A stretch of DNA of 64,000 bases. Origin: JAMZMI01 sp039944535. GTDB taxonomy: Bacteria > Bacteroidota > Bacteroidia > Cytophagales > Cyclobacteriaceae. The notes under the pieces were generated by a model. That model was not told the DNA's origin. It saw only the letters and a list, made by a program, of their open reading frames with translations, and searched no databases. Location of the stretch: assembly GCA_039944535.1 (NCBI GenBank), contig JBDUYP010000023.1, positions 124,001 to 188,000 on the forward strand, given 5' to 3'. Shown piece by piece: positions 8,300 to 17,152 of the stretch. Numbering within the stretch: the stretch's first letter is position 1; the number at the start of each line of letters is the position of its first letter. The position numbers were made by a program, and so were the translations under genes.

Positions 8300-9478
8300 A
8301 TGAAAGAATTCGCCAATCTTACTGCTTTATCAATTGCTTTTGTGTTTTTCTTAAACCTAAACGTAATCTCCCAAAATGTTGTTAATGATAAGTTTGGAAA
8401 AGGTTTAACAGCTACAGCTAAGGATTCATCATTTCAGGTCAAATTTGGGTTTCGATTTCAAACCTTGTATAGTGGGGAGCATGATATTGCCTCTGGCGAG
8501 TGGTCTGAAAACCTTTTGGTGAGAAGGTATCGGCTAAAGTTTGATGGATGGGCATACTCTACTAAGGTTCAGTACAAAATGGAGTTGGGATTATCTAATA
8601 GAGACACTCGGGGAGGAAGGATAGATCAAAGCGGCAACACGGCAAGCATTGTGTTGGATGCAGTAATTAAATGGAATTTTGCATCTGGGTGGCAATTGTG
8701 GTTTGGCCAAACAAAACTTCCAGGGAACAGGGAAAGAGTGATATCTTCTCAGAAGTTGCAGTTTGTGGATAGGAGTCTTGTGAACTCCAGGTTTACACTG
8801 GATCGTGATATTGGAGTGCAACTTCATCATAAATCAACTGTTGGGAGAATGATTCTCAAGCAGGCAGCCGCTATTTCCACGGGCGAGGGGAGAGGTATTA
8901 TAGTTGTAAATCCAGATCACGGAAGGCAGTATACAGCCCGTGTTGAAATTCTACCGTTTGGAGACTTTACATCAAAAGGAGATTATTTCGGATCAGATTT
9001 GAAGAGGGAGACCAGCCCAAAACTATCTATTGGGGTTACGGGTGATTATAACAACAATACTGTTAGATCACGCGGTAACCTGGGAAGTTTTGTTACAGAC
9101 GATACTGGTGAATATATTTATTCAGATTTTCAAACTGTTTTTGTGGATGGCATTTTCAAATACAAAGGATTTTCACTGGCATCAGAATATGTATACAGAA
9201 CGGCCTCCACCAAGGTTGCTTCCTTTGGATATGGGTCAGGTGTAACTGGTTCTGCGGGTTATTTATTTTCGAATAATATTGAGATGGCTACCCGGTACAC
9301 GCACATTGAACCAATTTCTGGTCTTTCAAGTATTGATAATATTGATGAGTATATGGTTGGGTTTTCGAAGTACGTTGTGGGGCACAACTTAAAGATCCAA
9401 TCAGATTTTTCCTATGTAGAAATACATAATAAAGAAAAATTCTACCGATTCCGTTTGCAATGTGAATTGGCTCTTTAG
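8300..9478 (+). CDS. Phosphate-selective porin O/P-type outer-membrane channel
   Basis: 392 residues with a signal peptide (MKEFANLTALSIAFVFFLN, cleavage near VISQ) and then beta-strand-rich sequence typical of porin O and P (OprP) proteins: FQVKFGFRFQTLYSG, LVRRYRLKFDGWA, WQLWFGQTKLPGNRERV, and a final short strand ending in an aromatic/hydrophobic pattern. It should form an outer-membrane channel for phosphate or polyphosphate. The frame extends to a TTG at 8282, but the ATG at 8300 begins the signal peptide cleanly. It is divergent from two Na+/Pi transporters, which would carry phosphate across the inner membrane. Confidence 0.85.
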   Translation: MKEFANLTALSIAFVFFLNLNVISQNVVNDKFGKGLTATAKDSSFQVKFGFRFQTLYSGEHDIASGEWSENLLVRRYRLKFDGWAYSTKVQYKMELGLSNRDTRGGRIDQSGNTASIVLDAVIKWNFASGWQLWFGQTKLPGNRERVISSQKLQFVDRSLVNSRFTLDRDIGVQLHHKSTVGRMILKQAAAISTGEGRGIIVVNPDHGRQYTARVEILPFGDFTSKGDYFGSDLKRETSPKLSIGVTGDYNNNTVRSRGNLGSFVTDDTGEYIYSDFQTVFVDGIFKYKGFSLASEYVYRTASTKVASFGYGSGVTGSAGYLFSNNIEMATRYTHIEPISGLSSIDNIDEYMVGFSKYVVGHNLKIQSDFSYVEIHNKEKFYRFRLQCELAL

Positions 9479-9487
9479 GGATTAATT

Positions 9488-10681
9488 TCACTTGTTCAGT
9501 TCACTCACAGCCAGCCAGCTCATGAGTCCCATCCCAACCTTCAGTGCATCCTCATCAATATCGAAAGTAGGGGTGTGAACCCCTGAAACAATCCCTCTGG
9601 ATTCATTGCGGGTTCCCAGCCGGTAAAAGCAGGCATCTACATGATGTGAGTAAAAGGCAAAGTCTTCGCCAGCTAGCCATAGGTCGATTTCTTCCACATT
9701 TTCTTCGCCAAGATATTCCTTGGCCTTGTCCATATTGAACTGTGTGTATTCGGGGTGATTTTTGAGGTGTGGGTATCCCTTTTGTACATCGAAATCACAC
9801 TCAGCACCCATTGATTTGGCTATTCCTTCGGCCATTTCGGTCATGATTTTATGAGCCTCAGAACGCCACTCTTCGTCGTAAGTTCTGAACGTGCCTTTCA
9901 CTTTTACTTCATCGGGGATGACGTTCGTTGCTCCATTGGCGTGAACATCACCGAAAGACAAAACGCTCGGAATTTTCGGGCTCGATCGTCTGCTTACTAT
10001 TTGCTGTAATGCCACTATGATGTGGCTTGTGATAAGCACAGGATCAATGATGTTTTCAGGCATTGCGGCATGTCCGCCTTTACCTTTCACTGTAAAGTAA
10101 ATCTCATCAGCACTGGCCATATACATGCCTTTTCTGAAACCCACTTTGCCTGAATCTATGAAGGGCATTACATGCTGACCCAAAATTCTCGATGGCTTTG
10201 GGTTTTCCAAAACACCTTCTTTGATTAAGAGGCTGGCTCCTCCTGGTAGCTTTTCTTCGCCTGGCTGAAAAATGATCTTGACCTTTCCTTTGAACTGGTC
10301 TTTGATCTCATTGAGGATCATGATAGCTCCGAGTAGAGAGGAGGTATGTACGTCGTGCCCGCACGCATGCATGACGCCCTCATTTTTTGATTTGTAGGGA
10401 ACATCGTTTGCTTCAATGATGGGCAATGCATCAATATCTGCCCTCAAAGCGATCACATTTCCATTGTCTTCTCCACCTTCCAGCATGAATGTAATACCGG
10501 TCTCAGCCTTGCGCTCAAAATGTTCTATACCCAGCTTTTTCAGCTCAGCTTCGATGAAATTGGCAGTCTCAAATTCGTTGAATGAAAGCTCAGGGTTGGC
10601 ATGAAGATGCCTCCTGATAGCCAATACGGAACCGTAATGCTTGTCGGATAAGTCTTTGATTTTAGAAATGATATCACTCAT
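9488..10681 (-). CDS. M20-family amidohydrolase (N-acyl-amino-acid hydrolase type)
   Basis: 397-residue metal-dependent hydrolase of the M20D/IAA-amino acid hydrolase group, which cleaves N-acyl or N-acetyl amino acids or peptides. Seen: RRHLHANPELSFNEFET at the N-terminus, the metal-binding HACGHDVHTS, the QPGEEKLPGGASLLI segment, the dimerisation insert beginning GKGGHAAMPE, and the late WLAGEDFAFYS. Its start overlaps the end of the SPOR lipoprotein gene by 8 bp, so it is the last gene of the dapF-secA run. Exact substrate unknown. Confidence 0.9.
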   Translation of the reverse strand: MSDIISKIKDLSDKHYGSVLAIRRHLHANPELSFNEFETANFIEAELKKLGIEHFERKAETGITFMLEGGEDNGNVIALRADIDALPIIEANDVPYKSKNEGVMHACGHDVHTSSLLGAIMILNEIKDQFKGKVKIIFQPGEEKLPGGASLLIKEGVLENPKPSRILGQHVMPFIDSGKVGFRKGMYMASADEIYFTVKGKGGHAAMPENIIDPVLITSHIIVALQQIVSRRSSPKIPSVLSFGDVHANGATNVIPDEVKVKGTFRTYDEEWRSEAHKIMTEMAEGIAKSMGAECDFDVQKGYPHLKNHPEYTQFNMDKAKEYLGEENVEEIDLWLAGEDFAFYSHHVDACFYRLGTRNESRGIVSGVHTPTFDIDEDALKVGMGLMSWLAVSELNK

Positions 10682-11195
10682 AGTTTACTCTTATTCTTTC
10701 GGGGACAACCACTGCTCTGGGGAAATGCGGCTTTAGTGATTCAAAGGTTTTATGGGCTTCCAGCCGATTGGTATATTGCCCGACTTTCACTTTGTATGTT
10801 GGCTGGTAATATGAAATGTCAGGTGTTAAAGTTTCATCAAGAGAGATGGCAAGGTCTCTGGCTTCAGAGGCCATGTCACGGTTATTTCCTGTATAAACCT
10901 GAATGGTGTATCCATCTACATACCTAACACTTTTGTTTCTCTCGATGATGATTTGGTTGACACTATCAAGTTCTGATTTGATGCCAGCGATCATATTGCT
11001 TGCAGGTTTGATATCAGCAGCCGAGGTGTCTTCCGGTATATCCGTAAGAGGAGGAGCCAACTCAGGTCTAAGTCCTGATAAATCTTCCTGATATAAATCT
11101 TCGCTGCTTGAGGTGACATTTGAGGTTTTACAACCCCAGAGCATCACCATCAAAAGGGAAGCGGATCCTATAAATGCTAGTCTATGATTACGCAT
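10674..11195 (-). CDS. SPOR-domain lipoprotein
   Basis: 173 residues. A lipoprotein signal ends LLMVMLWGC, with the lipidated Cys at 22. After a low-complexity linker, the last 85 residues form a SPOR-like domain (YTIQVYTGNNRDMASEAR ... YKVKVGQYTNRLEAHKTFE), a fold that binds septal or denuded peptidoglycan. It overlaps both the secA end and the M20 gene start, so all three are co-transcribed. A role in envelope or division is inferred from the domain only. Confidence 0.8.
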   Translation of the reverse strand: MRNHRLAFIGSASLLMVMLWGCKTSNVTSSSEDLYQEDLSGLRPELAPPLTDIPEDTSAADIKPASNMIAGIKSELDSVNQIIIERNKSVRYVDGYTIQVYTGNNRDMASEARDLAISLDETLTPDISYYQPTYKVKVGQYTNRLEAHKTFESLKPHFPRAVVVPERIRVNYE

Positions 11196-14100
11196 TTGCT
11201 GCTTTTTAGGTCATCTTCTACGGTTTTGTACTTCACATCTTTTTTGATGCTGCCGTCCTGATACTGTACGTTTACACGTTGATTCCTGCTGGCAATCTTT
11301 TCACTCTTCACAGGAGCTGTTTTTTCTACAGGAGCTCGATTGGTCTGTGTTCTACTTGCTAACGCTGAACCACTTTCCTCTTTAGATTCTTTGTAGTTTT
11401 TGGCAGACCGCTGCTGTCTGGCTTCCTGTACTTCATTCGGGTTTTGGATAGGGATTTGAGCCTTCATCAAGAAGGCTATACTTTCCTCATTTACACGCCC
11501 AATGAAACTTTTGAACATTTCGAATCCTTCGAACTTATAAATAATCAAAGGGTCTTTTTGCTCATAAACCGCATTCTGAACTGACTGTTTCAGGTCATCC
11601 ATGTCGCGCAGGTGTTCTTTCCATGTCTGATCTATGATGGAGAGTGTGACCATTTTTTCCATTGAGCGGATCATTTCTCCGCCTTCTGTCTTGATGGATT
11701 TTTCAAGTGGCGCAGAAACGCCGACTTGTTTTTTCCCATCTGTAAATGGCACCAATACGTTCTCAACTGTAGCTCCCTTGTCTTTGAAAATTTGACCTAG
11801 AATTGGCAGGGTTTTTTCCGCTATCGTTTTGTTCTTTCTATGATAATGCTCAAAAGCACTGTCGTAAAGCTTTTCAGTAAGTACCGCTTCGTCTGTTTTG
11901 TTAAACTCTTCTTCCTCAATAGAGAAGTCCATACCCAACACACTGATGGTGTTGAGTTTGAGGCTATCAAGGTCGCCAGCACCTTTTGCGTTGAGCACAA
12001 GGTCTTCGCATGTTTCGTAGAGCATATTCATGATGTCGAGCTCCAGTCGCTCGCCATAGAGGGCATTTTTTCTACGCTTGTAGATCACCTCTCTTTGTGA
12101 GTTCATGACGTCATCATACTCGAGCAGCCTTTTTCTGATAGCGAAGTTGTTTTCTTCCACTTTCTTCTGCGCTCGCTCTATAGACTTGGTGATCATGCTA
12201 TGCTGGATCACTTCGCCCTCTTCCAGGCCAAGCCTGTCCATGATTTTGGCTACTCTGTCAGAATTGAAAAGCCTCATCAGGTTATCCTCCAATGAAACGA
12301 AAAATTGAGATGACCCAGGGTCTCCCTGCCGTCCAGCTCTACCTCTTAGCTGTCTATCTACCCGGCGAGATTCGTGTCTTTCCGTTCCGATAATGGCCAG
12401 TCCACCTGAGGCTTTGGCTTCAGGAGTTAGCTTGATATCCGTACCACGACCAGCCATGTTGGTGGCTATGGTCACAGTGCCAGGTTTACCGGCTTCAGCT
12501 ACCACGTCGGCTTCTCTTGCGTGTTGCTTAGCGTTTAGCACCTGATGTTTGATGTTTTTCATCTGAAGCATTCTACTGAGTACTTCTGATATTTCCACGG
12601 ATGTGGTACCAACCAAAACCGGCCTTCCGAGGGTTTTCATCTCACCGATTTCGTCCACTACGGCATTGAATTTTTCTCTTACGGTTTTGAAAACGTAATC
12701 CTGCCTGTCATCACGCTGAATTGGGCGGTTTGTAGGAATGACTACCACATCCAATTCGTAGATGTCCCAAAATTCTCCAGCCTCCGTTTCGGCCGTACCC
12801 GTCATACCAGCTAGCTTGTGGTACATACGGAAGTAGTTTTGAAGGGTAATGGTGGCATACGTTTGGGTGGCGTCTTCCACTTTTACATTTTCCTTCGCCT
12901 CTATAGCCTGGTGCAGGCCGTCAGAGTATCTTCTGCCCTCCATTACTCGACCAGTCTGTTCATCGACAATTTTGACCTTGTCATCTACTACTATGTACTC
13001 AGTATCCTTTTCGTACATGCAGTAAGCTCTGAGTAGCTGGTTGATGCTGTGAATTCGCTGAGCCTTTATGGAGTAGTCCTGAATGATCTGATCTTTCTGC
13101 TTGAGCTTTTCGGCATCCTCTGTAGTGGTGTCGTTTTCAAGTTTGGCTATTTCTGCTCCTATATCGGGGAGGATAAAAAAGGAGGTGTCCTCACCCTCAC
13201 CTGTGATCAGGTCAAGGCCATTTTCGGTGAGATCGATACTGTTTTGCTTCTCATCTATAGTGAAAAACAGCGGACTATCGGCTTCAGGCATCATTTTTTG
13301 ATTGTCCTGAAGGTAGAAGTTTTCGGTTTTTTGAAGAATAACCCTTATGCCTGTTTCACTTAGAAATTTGATCAGAGGCTTGTGTTTGGGGAGTCCTCTG
13401 TAGGCCCTGAAAAGAGGGAGTCCTGCTTCTGCCTCATTTCCTTCTTTGATTAGTTTCTTGGCCTGAACCAGATATTCGGAAACGAGTTTTTTCTGTGCTT
13501 CAACGAGTTTTGAAATTCTTGGTTTGAGGTCGTAGAATTCGTGCTCATCGCCTTTTGGGATGGGTCCGGAAATAATAAGTGGCGTTCGGGCATCATCAAT
13601 CAAAACGGAATCCACCTCATCGACCATGGCGTAGTGGTGTTTTTTCTGAACCAGTTCCTCAGGGTTTCTGGTCATGTTGTCACGGAGATAATCGAAACCA
13701 AATTCATTATTGGTTCCGTAGGTGATATCTGCCTCGTATGCTTTGCGTCTTTCCGGAGAGTTAGACTGGTACTTGTCGATACAATCAATGCGCAAACCAT
13801 GAAACTCAAACAAAGGGGCATTCCACTCAGAGTCTCTCTTGGAAAGGTAGTCGTTTACCGTCACCACGTGCACTCCCCTGGAGGCTAATGCATTGAGGTA
13901 GGCAGGTAGGGTCGCTACAAGCGTTTTTCCTTCACCAGTTGCCATTTCGGCGATTTTTCCTTGGTGAAGCACTACGCCACCTATTAGCTGCACATCGTAA
14001 TGCACCATGTTCCACTCCACCTCAGTACCTGCAGCAGACCATTTGTTGTGCCATGTGGCCTTGTCTCCGTTTATTTCAACGTTCGATTTTTTCGCCGCTA

Positions 14101-14527
14101 TCTCCTTGTCATGCAAAGTAGCAGTCACAACCAATTTCTTGTTTTCAGCTAATCTTCTGGCCGTCTCTTTGACCACAGCAAAGGCCTGAGGAAGAATTCT
14201 AAGCAAGGTTTTTTCCAGCTCATCATCTCTATCCGCCTCTAGCTTGTCTATCTTATTAAAGATTTCTTCTTTTTCATTGATGCCCATTTCGGGGGTATCT
14301 TCCACTTTTTGGTGGAGCTCTGCCAGCTGGTCATCTATACTTTTTAAGTCTTCTGCTATAATCCCCTTTAACTCCTCGGTTTTCCCTCTTAGTTGATCAT
14401 CTGATAAGTCAGTTAGCTTTCTAAACTCATCATTGATTTGACTTACGTATGGATAAATTTCCTTTAGGTCTTTTTCAGCTTTGGTTCCGAAAACCTTTGC
14501 TATTCCTTTTGATAAAATATCAAACAT
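11177..14527 (-). CDS. secA: Preprotein translocase ATPase SecA
   Basis: 1116-residue motor that drives unfolded proteins through SecYEG. Seen: Walker A GEGKTLVATLPAY, Walker B MVDEVDSVLIDDARTPL, the TNRPIQRDDRQD linker, GTTSVEISEVLSR, NMAGRGTDIKL and QLRGRAGRQGDPGSSQFF. It is longer than E. coli SecA (901) because of an insert of about 100 residues in the nucleotide-binding region (roughly 325-430) and an extended tail, both of which I associate with this phylum. The tail ends KSSKCVIID and lacks the Cys-rich zinc motif that binds SecB. Lies 41 bp after dapF. Confidence 0.97.
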   Translation of the reverse strand: MFDILSKGIAKVFGTKAEKDLKEIYPYVSQINDEFRKLTDLSDDQLRGKTEELKGIIAEDLKSIDDQLAELHQKVEDTPEMGINEKEEIFNKIDKLEADRDDELEKTLLRILPQAFAVVKETARRLAENKKLVVTATLHDKEIAAKKSNVEINGDKATWHNKWSAAGTEVEWNMVHYDVQLIGGVVLHQGKIAEMATGEGKTLVATLPAYLNALASRGVHVVTVNDYLSKRDSEWNAPLFEFHGLRIDCIDKYQSNSPERRKAYEADITYGTNNEFGFDYLRDNMTRNPEELVQKKHHYAMVDEVDSVLIDDARTPLIISGPIPKGDEHEFYDLKPRISKLVEAQKKLVSEYLVQAKKLIKEGNEAEAGLPLFRAYRGLPKHKPLIKFLSETGIRVILQKTENFYLQDNQKMMPEADSPLFFTIDEKQNSIDLTENGLDLITGEGEDTSFFILPDIGAEIAKLENDTTTEDAEKLKQKDQIIQDYSIKAQRIHSINQLLRAYCMYEKDTEYIVVDDKVKIVDEQTGRVMEGRRYSDGLHQAIEAKENVKVEDATQTYATITLQNYFRMYHKLAGMTGTAETEAGEFWDIYELDVVVIPTNRPIQRDDRQDYVFKTVREKFNAVVDEIGEMKTLGRPVLVGTTSVEISEVLSRMLQMKNIKHQVLNAKQHAREADVVAEAGKPGTVTIATNMAGRGTDIKLTPEAKASGGLAIIGTERHESRRVDRQLRGRAGRQGDPGSSQFFVSLEDNLMRLFNSDRVAKIMDRLGLEEGEVIQHSMITKSIERAQKKVEENNFAIRKRLLEYDDVMNSQREVIYKRRKNALYGERLELDIMNMLYETCEDLVLNAKGAGDLDSLKLNTISVLGMDFSIEEEEFNKTDEAVLTEKLYDSAFEHYHRKNKTIAEKTLPILGQIFKDKGATVENVLVPFTDGKKQVGVSAPLEKSIKTEGGEMIRSMEKMVTLSIIDQTWKEHLRDMDDLKQSVQNAVYEQKDPLIIYKFEGFEMFKSFIGRVNEESIAFLMKAQIPIQNPNEVQEARQQRSAKNYKESKEESGSALASRTQTNRAPVEKTAPVKSEKIASRNQRVNVQYQDGSIKKDVKYKTVEDDLKSSKCVIID

Positions 14528-14568
14528 CTATTTTTTTCTTAATTTTTAATCAATTGTAACCAATCCAA

Positions 14569-15348
14569 TCAGTGGGCGGGTATTTTCACTTGTCCTTCAA
14601 ACACTTTTTTTGCCGGACCCGCTAAGTAAATATTTTCAAATTTATGATCATTTATCTTATCGAACGACACAGATAATTTTCCTCCTTTCACTTCTATATC
14701 CACGGGGCTTTCATATCCAAAAAAACTTGACGCTAAAGCACATGCAGTAACACCGGTTCCGCAAGATAATGTTTCGTCTTCAACCCCGCGCTCGTATGTA
14801 CGCACCTTGATAGTCTCCGGCTTCTTTTCTATAAAATTAACGTTGGTCCCATTGGGAGCGTATTGTTCGCTGTAGCGAATCGTGCTTCCTTCTGGTATGA
14901 TATCTACTTTGTCGGCATCATTGACAATAACCATGTGATGGGGAGAACCGGTATTGATAAACCAATCCTCTTCAATTTGTTTTACTTCCGAAACGTCGTG
15001 TAGGTGGAAATGCACAATATCTCCATCGAAAAAAGCATCATGGACGCCATCGGTTGTTTCAAAGGTAGTTTTCTCACCTATGATCCCCAGACTTTTTGCG
15101 AAAGCAATAGCACAGCGACTGCCATTTCCACACAGACTCTCGCTTCCGTCAGGGTTGTAATAAATCATCTTGAAGTCAAGTGTGCCATGGTTCTGAATGA
15201 GGATCACACCATCAGCCCCAATTCCCATTTTTCTGTCGCATAAAGAAGAGATCACATCACGATCTCCTGCCGGAAATATATGCTTGCGATCGTCTATCAT
15301 GACAAAATCGTTTCCAGTACCTTGATATTTGTGAAATGGGATGATCAC
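14569..15348 (-). CDS. dapF: Diaminopimelate epimerase
   Basis: 259-residue cofactor-free epimerase converting LL- to meso-diaminopimelate for lysine and peptidoglycan. Both catalytic cysteines sit in conserved motifs: CGNGSRCAIAF near residue 73 and SCGTGVTACALASS near 196. The N-terminal FHKYQGTGNDFVMIDD is also typical. First gene of a minus-strand run followed by secA after 41 bp. The product is slightly short for the family (about 270) but complete. Confidence 0.96.
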   Translation of the reverse strand: MIIPFHKYQGTGNDFVMIDDRKHIFPAGDRDVISSLCDRKMGIGADGVILIQNHGTLDFKMIYYNPDGSESLCGNGSRCAIAFAKSLGIIGEKTTFETTDGVHDAFFDGDIVHFHLHDVSEVKQIEEDWFINTGSPHHMVIVNDADKVDIIPEGSTIRYSEQYAPNGTNVNFIEKKPETIKVRTYERGVEDETLSCGTGVTACALASSFFGYESPVDIEVKGGKLSVSFDKINDHKFENIYLAGPAKKVFEGQVKIPAH

Positions 15349-15445
15349 TTTATTAGAATTTATACCTCAGGGTGCAAAAACCATACGGATTGAAAAATGC
15401 CCCCAAATATCTGCCAATTAGTCAGGATAAGAAAGTAGAGGGTAC

Positions 15446-15473
15446 AAAAAAAGCCATCCCAAATGAGATGGCT
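15446..15473 (-). terminator. Rho-independent terminator after rplS
   Basis: Stem gccatc/gatggc (15453-15458 with 15467-15472) followed on the minus strand by seven T (15446-15452). It lies 23 bp past the rplS stop and closes the ribosomal operon. Confidence 0.85.
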
Positions 15474-15495
15474 TTGAAAATTATATAAACCGAGA

Positions 15496-15849
15496 TCAAA
15501 GTTTTTCTTTGATTCTGGCTGCTTTTCCTTTACGCCCTCTTAGGTAGAACAGTCTGGCTCTTCTAACCTTACCTTTTCTAAGGACTTCAATTTTATCAAT
15601 ATTAGGGGACATTACTGGAAAAATTCTTTCTACTGCAATACCACTTGATACTTTTCTTACAGTAAAAGTTTCACCAGTTGATCCGGTGTTTCTTATCTGC
15701 ATAACTGTACCCTGGAACTGCTGGATTCTCTCCTTGTTTCCCTCTTTAATTTTATAGTGAACGTTGACTGTGTCGCCAGGTCCAAAAGCCGGGTTTTGGC
15801 TTTTTGCGGCTAGCAAATCTTCTTCAACAAATTGTAATAAATCGCTCAT
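15496..15849 (-). CDS. rplS: Ribosomal protein L19
   Basis: 117-residue component of the large ribosomal subunit at the 30S-50S interface. Seen: FGPGDTVNVHYKIKEGNKERIQ, FQGTVMQIRNTGSTGETFTVRK, VERIFPVMSPNIDKIEV, and the basic C-terminus RRARLFYLRGRKGKAARIKEKL shortened here as RARLFYLRGRKGKAAR. Last gene of rpsP-rimM-trmD-rplS but separated from trmD by 84 bp, a gap that contains its own -7-like element and a small stem in the leader (ctcc-aaaaa-ggag). Confidence 0.97.
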   Translation of the reverse strand: MSDLLQFVEEDLLAAKSQNPAFGPGDTVNVHYKIKEGNKERIQQFQGTVMQIRNTGSTGETFTVRKVSSGIAVERIFPVMSPNIDKIEVLRKGKVRRARLFYLRGRKGKAARIKEKL

Positions 15850-15889
15850 GTCTTTGACTCGTTTAGAGTGTGATCTCCAAAAAGGAGTG

Positions 15890-15897
15890 CAAATATA
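15890..15897 (-). promoter_or_regulatory. Putative -7 element upstream of rplS
   Basis: On the minus strand this reads TATATTTG, matching TAnnTTTG, inside the 84-bp trmD-rplS gap. No convincing -33 is seen. It could give rplS extra transcription independent of the upstream genes. Confidence 0.4.
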
Positions 15898-15933
15898 GAT
15901 AAAGAATGGAAAATTAAAACCCTGTTAAAGAAT

Positions 15934-16608
15934 TTATTCCAATAAATCTGGCCTTCTTTCCTGAGTTCTTTTTACGGCCTGGTCGTGTCTCCATTTCTCG
16001 ATTCTGGCTTCATGACCGGAGGTCAAAATTTCGGGCACAGACCAGCCTTTGTATTCTGCCGGGCGTGTGTAAACTGGTGGAGCAAGAAGGTTGTCCTGGA
16101 ATGAGTCTGTCAGAGCGGATGATTCATCGTTTAAGACTCCAGGAACGAGTCTGATCAATGCGTCGGCGAGTACCATAGCCGCAAGCTCTCCGCCTGAAAG
16201 CACATAATCTCCTATGCTGATTTCTCTGGTAACCAGATGGTCTCTCACGCGCTGATCCACACCCTTATAATGCCCGCAAAGCAAAATCATATTTTCGTTA
16301 AGCGATAGTTGATTGGCTATGCCTTGGTTTAATGTTTCACCATCGGGGGTCAGGTAGATCACGTCGTTGTATGTTCTTTGCTCTTTGAGCTTAGAGATGC
16401 ATCTGTCTATCGGTTCCACCATCAGTACCATGCCTGCTCCACCGCCAAAGGCGTAATCATCAACATTACTGTGTTTTAGGGTAGAATAATCTCGAAGATT
16501 ATGCACTTTGATTTCTACAAGGCCTTTTTGTTGGGATCGCTTTACGATGCTTTGGTTGATGGGGCCATCAAACAGCTCAGGAAGGCAGGTGATGATATCA
16601 AGTCTCAT
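15934..16608 (-). CDS. trmD: tRNA (guanine-37-N1)-methyltransferase
   Basis: 224-residue SPOUT methyltransferase that forms m1G37 in tRNAs reading CNN/GGN-type codons and prevents +1 frameshifts. Seen: MRLDIITCLPELFDGPI start, DYAFGGGAGMVLMVEP, LLCGHYKGVDQRV, and the knot motif IGDYVLSGGELAAMVLADA with LVPGVL. The start overlaps the rimM stop by 11 bp. Length fits the family. Confidence 0.97.
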   Translation of the reverse strand: MRLDIITCLPELFDGPINQSIVKRSQQKGLVEIKVHNLRDYSTLKHSNVDDYAFGGGAGMVLMVEPIDRCISKLKEQRTYNDVIYLTPDGETLNQGIANQLSLNENMILLCGHYKGVDQRVRDHLVTREISIGDYVLSGGELAAMVLADALIRLVPGVLNDESSALTDSFQDNLLAPPVYTRPAEYKGWSVPEILTSGHEARIEKWRHDQAVKRTQERRPDLLE

Positions 16609-17137
16609 CTTTGTCGCTTTCAGTGAAAACTTCTAACAGCCCTTCCGGGAGTGATGCGGTAATCTTTTTATCTGCCAGATTGACCTCATCGATGATTTCA
16701 TCTGTCAGCGGGATTAATACCTCGGCACCATTGTAATCCACCCCAATCAAGCGGTTGTTTGGCAAGTCATAGAGTTCCTTTACTTCACCAACAACAGATT
16801 CACCATCATACAGAGTAAGTCCAATCAACTGGTGAAAGTAATATTTTCCATCTGGAAGGGGAGGTAGATTTTCCAAGGGGAGGTATAAGGATGATCCGAC
16901 GAACTGAGAAGCGGTATCGATATCATCAACATCGTCAAAGGCAATCAAAACCTTGTTGCCCTGAATAGAAAGTGTTTCAATAAAAAAAGGAACCAGTTTT
17001 CCGTTTTGATCCACGAAAACTGATTCCAGTTCTTGATATTCTGCTGGAAAATCTACGTCGAAGTGGGCCGTAAGCTCACCTCGCAAACCATGCGTTTTGA
17101 CCAAGTGACCAAGTAGGTAACAATCATCAAAACCCAT
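16598..17137 (-). CDS. rimM: 16S rRNA processing protein RimM
   Basis: 179-residue ribosome maturation factor that binds S19 and helps form the 30S head. Seen: YLLGHLVKTHGLRGELTAH at the N-terminus (RimM barrel) and a PRC-barrel-like second domain with YYFHQLIGLTLYD and LYDLPNNRLIGVDYNG, AEVLIPLTDEII. Sits between rpsP (15-bp gap) and trmD (overlap), the conserved gene order. Confidence 0.95.
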   Translation of the reverse strand: MGFDDCYLLGHLVKTHGLRGELTAHFDVDFPAEYQELESVFVDQNGKLVPFFIETLSIQGNKVLIAFDDVDDIDTASQFVGSSLYLPLENLPPLPDGKYYFHQLIGLTLYDGESVVGEVKELYDLPNNRLIGVDYNGAEVLIPLTDEIIDEVNLADKKITASLPEGLLEVFTESDKDET

Positions 17138-17152
17138 ATTGGTTAATTTAGA

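Noticed and set aside
11840..13888. Several plus-strand frames inside secA
   Set aside because: They lie opposite highly conserved SecA sequence and show no family of their own.
15873..15886. Small ctcc/ggag stem in the rplS leader as an autoregulatory L19 site
   Set aside because: Only four base pairs; too little to support a regulatory claim.
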